The position numbers were made by a program, and so were the translations under genes. From the NCBI GenBank assembly GCA_003697105.1, contig RFFQ01000120.1:1-25483 (forward strand): a stretch of 25,483 nt of DNA. Reading direction: 5' to 3'. The first letter of the stretch is position 1; every line of letters begins with the position of its first letter. This stretch comes from Gemmatimonadota bacterium (GTDB taxonomy: Bacteria > 4572-55 > J002). The notes beneath the pieces were generated by a model. The model had not been told where the DNA came from. It was given only the letters and a program-made list of their open reading frames with translations, and did no database searches. Below are positions 7,847 through 15,363 of this stretch, piece by piece.

Positions 7847-9403
7847 ATGAATGTGCTCGTCATTGATGATGATATTAAAATTCGGGGATTATTAGAAAAA
7901 TTTTTAGTAGCAAAAGGGTACACCGTTACCTTAAAAAAGAACGGTACAGAAGGGTTAGAAGCGTTTTCGCAAGGGAATTATGAGATTGTCATCCTTGACA
8001 TTATGATGCCCCACATGGATGGGTACGAACTTGCCAGACGCTTGCGGGGTATCCCCGGTACAGAAGATACCTTTCTCTTGGCAATGACCGCCTATGATTC
8101 CCCAGATGTATTGCAAAACATTTTAGATGCTGGCGTCGATGATTACGTCGCTAAGCCATTTAAGTTGAGGCTGTTAGATGTCCGTTTGAAAATTGCCGAA
8201 GAACGTATTGAAGGACGCATCCGCCGCCGTGCCGCCGAACAAAAACTGGCACAACAAAATCGATTGCTCCAAAAAGAGATCGCCATCCGCCGCCGGATTG
8301 AACAACAGCTCCGCAAACTGGAAAAAGCCATTGAGACGGTGGAAGTCGGGGTGACCATCACGGACCCCACCGGTAAGATCATCTACATCAACCCAGCAGA
8401 CGCCCATATGCACGGCTATTCGGTGTCCGAGCTGATCGGCAAAAACGCCAGTATCTTTGGCAAAGCCGAGTCCCGGCGGGAAATGAAAGTAAGTGAATTT
8501 GCCCGCGCCGAAAATTGGAAACGCGAATCGGTCAATGTTCGGAAGGATGGCTCTGAATTTCCGGTACAACTGGTGTCCAGCCACGTCAAGGATGAAAACG
8601 GTAATCTGATCGGCATGGTGACGGTCAGTGAAGACATTACCGAGCGTAAAGAAGCGGAACGTAAACTTCTGGAAGCCCTCCGCCATCTGGAAGAACTCAA
8701 TCAGGAAAAAACCGAAATTTTGGGGATTGTCTCACATGACCTTAAAAACCCATTGACCACCATCATTGGTAATGCCCAAATGGTGACCCAACTCGGGCTG
8801 GAACCCTTTACCGCCGAAGACCTCCTTAGCATGTTCCGCGACATCGAAATCACCGGTAAACGCATGTTCAACCTGATTGAAAATCTGCTCGATCTGAACC
8901 GGCTCGAATCCGGCAACCTGAAATTGGAATTGGAAACCACCGACCTCCGCGAATTGGTTCAATATGTGGTGAGCAATCATCAAGTTGCCGCCCAACAAAA
9001 ATCGATTGAACTTCATCTGGAGCTACCCTCTCAACCCCTTGAGATTTACACCGATCCGGACGCCGTTGTCCAAATACTGGATAACTTGATTTCTAATGCC
9101 ATCAAATACTCACCACCCGGAAAGAATGTCTTCATCCGTAGTCTTTATCACTCCGAACGAATCCGTTGTGAAATTCAGGATGAAGGTCAAGGTTTAACCG
9201 AAACCGATATGCGCCAGTTGTTCGGTAAATTTGCGCGGCTCAGTGCCCAACCCACCGGAGGAGAGCACTCCACCGGTTTAGGCTTATCGATTGTGAAAAA
9301 ATTAACCGAATCCTTACACGGCACAGTCTGGGCAGAAAGTGCCGGTAAGGATCAAGGCAGTACATTCATCTTGGAACTTCCCCGAACCATCACCACACCA
9401 TGA
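7847..9403 (+). CDS. REC-PAS hybrid histidine kinase
   Basis: A soluble 518-residue kinase. Residues 1-118 form a receiver domain with acidic residues D7-D9, phospho-acceptor Asp51 (ILDIMMPHMDG), Thr81 and Lys103. Residues 119-160 are a coiled coil. Residues 155-270 form a PAS domain of the redox/ligand type (GKIIYINPADAHMHGYS, RKDGSEFPVQ, MVTVSEDITERKEAE). The HisKA domain has His297 in GIVSHDLKNPL. The catalytic domain shows LDNLISNAIKYSPPG, DEGQGL and STGLGLSIVKKL. Having the receiver at the N-terminus means an upstream kinase could gate this enzyme. I chose ATG 7847 because AAGGA lies 7 bases before it and a promoter and a terminator lie inside the longer frame. The stop overlaps the ATG of the helicase-like gene (ATGA), indicating translational coupling. 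No membrane segment and no neighbouring output regulator are seen. Confidence 0.94.
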   Translation: MNVLVIDDDIKIRGLLEKFLVAKGYTVTLKKNGTEGLEAFSQGNYEIVILDIMMPHMDGYELARRLRGIPGTEDTFLLAMTAYDSPDVLQNILDAGVDDYVAKPFKLRLLDVRLKIAEERIEGRIRRRAAEQKLAQQNRLLQKEIAIRRRIEQQLRKLEKAIETVEVGVTITDPTGKIIYINPADAHMHGYSVSELIGKNASIFGKAESRREMKVSEFARAENWKRESVNVRKDGSEFPVQLVSSHVKDENGNLIGMVTVSEDITERKEAERKLLEALRHLEELNQEKTEILGIVSHDLKNPLTTIIGNAQMVTQLGLEPFTAEDLLSMFRDIEITGKRMFNLIENLLDLNRLESGNLKLELETTDLRELVQYVVSNHQVAAQQKSIELHLELPSQPLEIYTDPDAVVQILDNLISNAIKYSPPGKNVFIRSLYHSERIRCEIQDEGQGLTETDMRQLFGKFARLSAQPTGGEHSTGLGLSIVKKLTESLHGTVWAESAGKDQGSTFILELPRTITTP

Positions 9404-11457
9404 AGCACCTCATCGAGGCTCCCCGAACTGGGCATCACCATATTTTTTTGGAAGGACCCGCCGGCGCGGGCAAAACCTGCCGGATGATCCAACGGCTCGC
9501 CCACCTGATAACTAACGGCATCACGGGCTACTCCATTTTAGTCTTAGTGCCCGACCGGAGCATCGGACAACGGTACGAGGAAGCCCTTATTCAAATGGAA
9601 TTGGGCGCCTACGGGCGGGTTGACATCCAGACCTATTATGGGCTGGCAACTCGATTGGTGCGCACATTTTGGCCGCTGGTCGCGCAGGATGCGGGGTTCA
9701 CCTCACCCGAAAAACCGCCGGTCTTCCTCACGTTTGAAACCGCACAATACGTCATGGATCAATTAATCGCCCCTCGTTTGGCGCAAGGCTATTTTGAAGA
9801 CCTCAATCTCCGCCCACAACGGATCGTCTCCCAGTTAATTGATAACCTCAACAAAGCCGCCATCAACGGGTATTCCATTGAAACCATTGAAGAGCGCCTG
9901 AGCCGGGTCTGGATGGGTAAAACAGACCGGTTGCGGCATTACCAGCAGGCACAAACATGCATCACGGAATTTCGCCGCCATTGCCTAAATAGAGGTTTGC
10001 TAGACCTCTCACTGACCGTTGAAATCTTTCACCGACATTTGGTCAATAATCCCACATTTTGGACTTACTTTACCGGACGTTACCAGCATCTGCTGGTTGA
10101 TAATCTGGAAGAGAGCGTACCGGTCGCCCAAGATTTGATCCGCCGCCTACTACCCATGATGAAATCCGCCGTGGTGGCATACGATACGAACGCCGGATTT
10201 CGGGTCTTTTTGGGGATTGATGCCGAAGGAGCATACCAAATTCGGGAGATGTGCACAGAGACCATCACCCTAACCGAAAGCGAGACCTCCAACCCCCACC
10301 TAAGTGCTTTTGCGGGTAAAGTTGGGGAATATCTCCGCCAATTTCCGTTGGTGACTCGTAAAGGAGACCCTAAAAAAGCCATTCGTTGCCTGATTCAGGA
10401 GACCTACCGTGCCAAGATGATCGAGCGCGTGGGACAGGAAATTACCCGTCTCGTTCGGAAAGGCGTTCAAGCCGGCGATATTGCCGTTGTGGCGCCCTAT
10501 GCGGATGGGGTATTGCGCTTCAGCCTGAGCGAAGAGTTCCGCAAGCAGGACATCCCCTTTCAAGTGGTGCGCCGCTACGAAAGTTTACAAGAAGAACCCA
10601 TTGTCCGTGCCGCCCTGACCATCGCGGCGCTGGTGCATCCTACGTGGGACGTTGATATGAGTCCTTTTCCGCACCCGTATGATGTGGCAGAAGCGATCAC
10701 GGAGGTCATCAAGGAGATTGACCCCGTGCGAGCGGCATTGCTCGTTAAACGGTTGTACGATCCAAAAACAAAGCAGTTGAAACCTGCCAGCAACATAAAA
10801 AACCCCGAACGCATCGGCTTTGCCAATTTAGAGCGATATGACACCTTACAAACGTGGATTTGTAACTGGCAGCAAAAGGCGGAAATACCGTTTGACCACT
10901 TTTTGCGCCATCTATTTGAGTTTATTTCGCAACCCGAATTAGACCCGCGCAAAGCCAGCGTTTACGCCAAATTGGTCGCCTCTGTGGAGTGGTTCAAAGA
11001 AGCCGCTCCGGGGATGGGTATTGAGACCCATCAGGTTGGGCAGCATTACCTTCAGATGGTTTATAAAGGAATCATCAGCGCGCAATATCTTTCCAACCAA
11101 AAGATAGATGAACAGGCAGTAACGCTGGTAGCGCCGGTTTACAGCTACCTGTTGAGCGGGCATCATGCCCGGTTTCAGTTTTGGCTGGATGTGGGGTCAA
11201 CCAGTTGGTGGGAGCCCCCCCACCAACCGTTGACCAACCCCCATGTGCTGGCGCGCCGGTGGGATGCCACCGAAAAATGGACGGATGCCGTCGATTATCG
11301 CTTGCGGCAAGAGGCACTGTTTAAAATGGTCAGTGGCTTAATCCAACGGTGCCGGGATGGCATTTACATTTGCACCAGTGATCTGGAAATAACCGGTGAA
11401 CCCCAAGATAGCCCGCTATTACGAGCCGTGCAGAATATTTTACGAGCTAAAAAATGA
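9400..11457 (+). CDS. UvrD/Rep-like superfamily 1 helicase-related ATPase with degenerate motifs
   Basis: A 685-residue protein built like a UvrD/AddB-class helicase. Walker A is intact (GPAGAGKT, 19-26). The Walker B position reads HLLVDNLEES (about 230-239), where UvrD proteins have LLVDEFQD, so the catalytic Glu is replaced by Asn. The motif III region is AYDTNAGFRVF (about 260-270), lacking the usual Asp-Gln. The second RecA-like half follows (IERVGQEITRLVRKGVQAGDIAVVAPY, about 341-367). The motif V region VTLVAPVYSYLLSGHHARFQ lacks the HxAKGLE signature. The C-terminal motif VI region has DYRLRQEALFKMV instead of an ALTRA-type arginine finger. No nuclease domain is visible. From memory, cyanobacteria carry similar degenerate UvrD-like proteins; this needs a database check. 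It overlaps the upstream kinase by 4 bases, so the two are co-expressed. The fold call is good; helicase activity is doubtful. Confidence 0.8.
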   Translation: MKHLIEAPRTGHHHIFLEGPAGAGKTCRMIQRLAHLITNGITGYSILVLVPDRSIGQRYEEALIQMELGAYGRVDIQTYYGLATRLVRTFWPLVAQDAGFTSPEKPPVFLTFETAQYVMDQLIAPRLAQGYFEDLNLRPQRIVSQLIDNLNKAAINGYSIETIEERLSRVWMGKTDRLRHYQQAQTCITEFRRHCLNRGLLDLSLTVEIFHRHLVNNPTFWTYFTGRYQHLLVDNLEESVPVAQDLIRRLLPMMKSAVVAYDTNAGFRVFLGIDAEGAYQIREMCTETITLTESETSNPHLSAFAGKVGEYLRQFPLVTRKGDPKKAIRCLIQETYRAKMIERVGQEITRLVRKGVQAGDIAVVAPYADGVLRFSLSEEFRKQDIPFQVVRRYESLQEEPIVRAALTIAALVHPTWDVDMSPFPHPYDVAEAITEVIKEIDPVRAALLVKRLYDPKTKQLKPASNIKNPERIGFANLERYDTLQTWICNWQQKAEIPFDHFLRHLFEFISQPELDPRKASVYAKLVASVEWFKEAAPGMGIETHQVGQHYLQMVYKGIISAQYLSNQKIDEQAVTLVAPVYSYLLSGHHARFQFWLDVGSTSWWEPPHQPLTNPHVLARRWDATEKWTDAVDYRLRQEALFKMVSGLIQRCRDGIYICTSDLEITGEPQDSPLLRAVQNILRAKK

Positions 11458-11525
11458 ATACAAACCCTGACTTCAACATCATAAGCACCATAACCGTTGG
11501 GCAGATATAAACCCCACAAGTGATT

Positions 11526-12788
11526 ATGGCAGACACACTTTTTAATTGGCTGATAACCCACCACTACAGCCCGGTGCTCGCCAAGGCACTCACCAGCATG
11601 ATCCTCATCATCGGGTTGATTTTATTCGGCGCGTTGGTCGATGTGGTGATGAAATACGGGGTTCGTCCTATTCTGCTATTTCTGTTTGCGCGTGTAGAGC
11701 CGTACTGGATTACCCTTTTGCGCGAACACCGCTTTTTCCGCCATCTGGCGGGGATTGTTCCACCGGCACTTATCTATGTTATTGCCGAGGAAACGCTGCA
11801 AATCCAAGGTCGATTATTACAGGTCATCCAGCAGATGACGCTGGTTTACATCATTTTTGGCGTAACCATCGCTATTTTTGCCTTTCTGCATGCGCTGGTT
11901 GAGTATTACCAACAGGAAAATCTGTTTACGCACATTCCGCTCAAAAATGTGGCGCAGGCGGTCCAGACCATCATGGTCGTCATTGCACTGGTACTGATGG
12001 TCTCGATCCTATTCGATCAGCGCCCCTTTGAGATTTTAGGTGGTTTGGGGGCATTTACCGCCGTCATCTTGTTGATCTTCCGGGATCAAATATTGGGATT
12101 TATCGCCGGCATCACTATCGCCGAAAATAAGATGGTCATTACCGGGGATTGGATCGAAATGCCCAAATATGACGCTAACGGCGATGTGATTGAAGTCGCG
12201 CTGATGACCGTAAAAGTACGAAATTGGGACAAAACCATTACCACCATCCCGACCTATGCCCTCATTCAGGAATCATTCCGAAATTGGCGCGGCATGTTTG
12301 AATCCGGCGGGCGGCGAATCAAACGCCCCATCTATATCGATGTAACATCCATCCAGTTCTGTACTACCGAAATGTTGGCTCGATTCCGGCAAATTGAATA
12401 TATTTCCGATTATATTGAACAGATGGAATCCGACGTTACCACCTACAACACCACTTACCAGATCGACCTAAGTCACCCGGTCAATGGTAAGCGGTTAACC
12501 AACTTGGGCACCTTCCGAGCTTATGTAATGGCGTACTTACGGCGCCATCCCCACCTCCGGCAGGATATGCCGGTGATGGTACGCCAATTAGAGGTGACCC
12601 CCATGGGTATTCCGCTTGAAATTTATACCTTTTCAGCAGAAACCCAATGGGAAACCTACGAAGCCATTCAGGCGGATATTTTCGATCATTTACTAGCAAT
12701 TGTACCGGAATTTGGCTTACGGGTATTCCAACAGCCGAGCGGTACGGATATTCGAGTACTATTATCAACATCATCAGAAAGTGAGTAA
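11526..12788 (+). CDS. MscS-family mechanosensitive channel (YbdG/MscM-like)
   Basis: MscS-type channels open on membrane tension and release solutes on osmotic downshock. The 420-residue length and the large soluble C-terminal domain match the YbdG miniconductance branch rather than the short MscS. Membrane segments lie near residues 22-42, 74-90, 104-126 and 145-165. The pore helix follows (GGLGAFTAVILLIFRDQI, 172-189), then the beta domain (NKMVITGDWIEMP, TTIPTYALIQESFRNW). Residues 260-420 form the cytoplasmic cage. The frame opens at a GTG two codons upstream (11520); I use the ATG at 11526, though neither start has a clear ribosome-binding site. It lies 68 bases after the helicase-like gene and 6 bases before heme A synthase, so it is part of the same run. 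Functionally it stands apart from its neighbours. Confidence 0.9.
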   Translation: MADTLFNWLITHHYSPVLAKALTSMILIIGLILFGALVDVVMKYGVRPILLFLFARVEPYWITLLREHRFFRHLAGIVPPALIYVIAEETLQIQGRLLQVIQQMTLVYIIFGVTIAIFAFLHALVEYYQQENLFTHIPLKNVAQAVQTIMVVIALVLMVSILFDQRPFEILGGLGAFTAVILLIFRDQILGFIAGITIAENKMVITGDWIEMPKYDANGDVIEVALMTVKVRNWDKTITTIPTYALIQESFRNWRGMFESGGRRIKRPIYIDVTSIQFCTTEMLARFRQIEYISDYIEQMESDVTTYNTTYQIDLSHPVNGKRLTNLGTFRAYVMAYLRRHPHLRQDMPVMVRQLEVTPMGIPLEIYTFSAETQWETYEAIQADIFDHLLAIVPEFGLRVFQQPSGTDIRVLLSTSSESE

Positions 12789-12794
12789 TAACCC

Positions 12795-13826
12795 GTGAAA
12801 AAACATGATCTTCAAGTCGGTGTGTGGCTCCTAACCGGTTGCGCGATGATCTTCACGATGGTGGTCATTGGTGGCATCACCCGGTTGACCGGATCGGGGC
12901 TATCTATTGTCGAATGGAATGTCATCATGGGCACGATTCCGCCCCTCAACGAGCAGCAATGGCAAGAGACATTTGAAAAATATCAGCAATTTCCCGAATA
13001 TCAGGAACATTATAAAAATCGGATGGATTTAGCCGCTTTCAAACAGATTTTCTGGTGGGAGTATTTTCACCGGCTATGGGGCAGATTGATGGGCATCGTT
13101 TTCCTGATCCCGTTTATCGTATTTTTACTGCAAAAAAAGCTGACTCGGCGGCAGATCAAGCAGTATCTGTTGATTTTTCTACTGGGAGGAGCGCAAGGGT
13201 TTTTAGGCTGGTTTATGGTCAAGAGTGGCTTGGTAGATATCCCGCGAGTAAGTCATTATCGGTTAACCGCGCATTTATATTTGGCATTTTTGCTGTACAG
13301 TATTACCTTCTGGTTTGCCTTAGACCGGCTACTACCGCAAACCGTTCATACCCCCCACCCAGAGCGGGATACACCCAGTTTGCGGTATTTTTCTTGGGGG
13401 ATCGTCCTATTAACCGTGATTCAGATCGGATTTGGCGGGTTTACTGCCGGACTCAAAGCGGGCTATTTGTTTGGCACATTCCCCAAAATGGGTGGCGAGT
13501 GGGTCGCCTCCGGCATTTGGATGATGTCTCCGGCATGGCTAAATGTGCTGGAAAACCCAATCATGGTGCAATTTATCCACCGCTGGTTGGGAATCATCGT
13601 TTTTGCCACCATTTTAGCATTGTGGATCGTCACCTTTTCGCGTAAATTACGTTCAATTCAAAAAATGGGAATCCATATTTTATTAGGGGTTAGTATCCTG
13701 CAAGTGCTGATGGGCATTTTCACGATAGTGTGGCGGATGCCGGTGGCATTAGCCGTGGCACACCAAGCCGGTGCCCTATTGTTACTAACAGCAAGTTTGT
13801 TTGTAAGTTATCAATTTAAACGCTGA
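12795..13826 (+). CDS. ctaA: Heme A synthase, COX15/CtaA family
   Basis: This integral membrane enzyme oxidises the C8 methyl group of heme O to the formyl group of heme A, the cofactor of aa3-type cytochrome oxidases. The 343-residue protein has about eight membrane helices and the N-terminal ITRLTGSGLSIVEW motif typical of the family. The conserved heme-ligating histidines are all present: His92 (EYFHRLWGR), His154 and His160 (SHYRLTAH), His262 (QFIHRWLG) and His323 (VAHQAGALLLL). The long first loop (about residues 45-85) resembles the COX15 type of alphaproteobacteria and Bacteroidetes rather than the short Bacillus type. The start is a GTG at 12795, 6 bases after the MscS stop. No heme O synthase (CtaB) or cytochrome oxidase gene is in the window, so the pathway is split in this genome. 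The family call is strong. Confidence 0.95.
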   Translation: MKKHDLQVGVWLLTGCAMIFTMVVIGGITRLTGSGLSIVEWNVIMGTIPPLNEQQWQETFEKYQQFPEYQEHYKNRMDLAAFKQIFWWEYFHRLWGRLMGIVFLIPFIVFLLQKKLTRRQIKQYLLIFLLGGAQGFLGWFMVKSGLVDIPRVSHYRLTAHLYLAFLLYSITFWFALDRLLPQTVHTPHPERDTPSLRYFSWGIVLLTVIQIGFGGFTAGLKAGYLFGTFPKMGGEWVASGIWMMSPAWLNVLENPIMVQFIHRWLGIIVFATILALWIVTFSRKLRSIQKMGIHILLGVSILQVLMGIFTIVWRMPVALAVAHQAGALLLLTASLFVSYQFKR

Positions 13827-13839
13827 TGTGACCCATTTT

Positions 13840-15348
13840 ATGTGTAAGCAACTCTCTTTTATAATCAGTTTTACAATACTGTTCAACAGTGTCATTAGTA
13901 CCGCAAGTACGCAATATGTGCCTTCACGGCAGGTCAAGACACTCCAAAATGCCTTTGACTTCATGAAGATGTCGCAACCGGATACTATCATCTTGAAAGC
14001 CGATCATAACGAGCCATCTACATTTTTGACCGTCGAGCATAAATCGCTCACCTTAATCGGAAAAAATGACAAACGCCCCCAAGAACACGCCCGCATCATG
14101 GCAACAATCCTGTTAGCTGGCTGTGAAAAAGTGGTGATCGAAAACATCATCTTTGAAAACAGCGCGCTAATATTCAGGGGTGCAGGTGACGTGGAACTGG
14201 AACTCCGCAATTGTAAATTTACCAGTAGCAATTATCGTAAATTAGACCTCTCCCGTTGCCGCTCCATTTTGATCGACCGGTGTGAATTCACTAACATGGA
14301 TGTGGTCTATAAATCCCCCAACCCCACCCAACCGCTCCGCTTGGATTATCTGCAAATTACCAATAGCATCCTGAACGGGAGTGCCTTGCGCCTCTCACAT
14401 ACCGGAAACAGGCACAATAATGCCTTTATTCTACTTTCGTGGAATTTTTTTACCAACACCAGTTTATACCTGATGAAAATTGAACCGAAGGTGGAGTTGT
14501 TTTCAAATATCTTCAAATTTACCAGTAACTTCAACTTTATCAACCTATTTAACTGTGACAAAATCCACCTGATTCACAACGTCTTTTACAATTTTCACCA
14601 AACCGGTGTCGTTTGCGCCGAAAACAATTTGGTGCGAATATCCAGTAATATTTTCTATTCGGATCAACTGGAAGGAACGTTCCTCGCGGTGGATGGAGAC
14701 GGCAGTGTTCATCTGAAATACAACAACATCTACCTGAAGCATAACGGCACCGTACTCAACAACGGGTTTTCGCAGCAATGTGTAAACAAAGGTGGCAATG
14801 TCTATTTTGATCCCGAATTTCGGAATCCAGACCGGAATGATTTTCGATTAAAGCCACGTAGCATCAAATTTATCGGTGAATACGGGCAACTGATGGGCAT
14901 TTATTCCGATACAGAGCGCATCTTTATGCTGAGTGATGCCGATATTCAAGCCCTCAAGGAAAATGGATTACCCCTCGCGATAAGTTTTGAGTTAACGTAT
15001 TTGAAAGATCAAAAATTCAAATCTGTAGAAGAATTTAGAACCGCCTTAAGTGACATTTTACCGGTGGAATCGGGCACATACTGGCTACAAATCCGCAACC
15101 GTGCCCGTAAGTTTGTGTATCATTATCCTCAAGCCCCCATTATGGCAATCACCCTCACGCCGGAAACGCGGGTATCGCTCGCGCCCCGCACAATGTGGCC
15201 TCCCGTTAAACCGGTGGAAACATCAATCGTATTTTCGACCCCTGAGGATAAAAGGGTCGTTACCGGCTTGCTGGTGGGGATGATATTGGTTATCGGGATT
15301 GTTGCTGCCGGTGTCATTGCTTTAGGAAGAGCCGCTGCAGGCATATAA
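13840..15348 (+). CDS. Exported parallel beta-helix repeat protein with C-terminal membrane anchor
   Basis: A protein of about 502 residues starting with a signal peptide (CKQLSFIISFTILFNSVIST). Residues 40-330 are short repeats with buried I/V/L and stacked Asn, such as VVIENIIFENSALIF, ILIDRCEFTN, LQITNSILNGSALRLS, IHLIHNVFYNF and VRISSNIFYS. This is the pattern of right-handed parallel beta-helices (PbH1/NosD-like). Such folds bind or cleave carbohydrates, or are structural; I see no catalytic triad I trust. It ends with a hydrophobic helix (VVTGLLVGMILVIGIVAAGV) and a short tail, not a T9SS sorting domain, so it is probably held in the inner membrane facing out. The start is uncertain: GTG 13828, one base after the ctaA stop, is the alternative. 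RecJ follows after 15 bases. Function is not known. Confidence 0.82.
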   Translation: MCKQLSFIISFTILFNSVISTASTQYVPSRQVKTLQNAFDFMKMSQPDTIILKADHNEPSTFLTVEHKSLTLIGKNDKRPQEHARIMATILLAGCEKVVIENIIFENSALIFRGAGDVELELRNCKFTSSNYRKLDLSRCRSILIDRCEFTNMDVVYKSPNPTQPLRLDYLQITNSILNGSALRLSHTGNRHNNAFILLSWNFFTNTSLYLMKIEPKVELFSNIFKFTSNFNFINLFNCDKIHLIHNVFYNFHQTGVVCAENNLVRISSNIFYSDQLEGTFLAVDGDGSVHLKYNNIYLKHNGTVLNNGFSQQCVNKGGNVYFDPEFRNPDRNDFRLKPRSIKFIGEYGQLMGIYSDTERIFMLSDADIQALKENGLPLAISFELTYLKDQKFKSVEEFRTALSDILPVESGTYWLQIRNRARKFVYHYPQAPIMAITLTPETRVSLAPRTMWPPVKPVETSIVFSTPEDKRVVTGLLVGMILVIGIVAAGVIALGRAAAGI

Positions 15349-15363
15349 AAGGAGAATGCGATA

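Noticed and set aside
13055-13645. 196-codon frame inside ctaA in another frame
   Set aside because: The heme A synthase frame is full length with all heme histidines, so this is a shadow.
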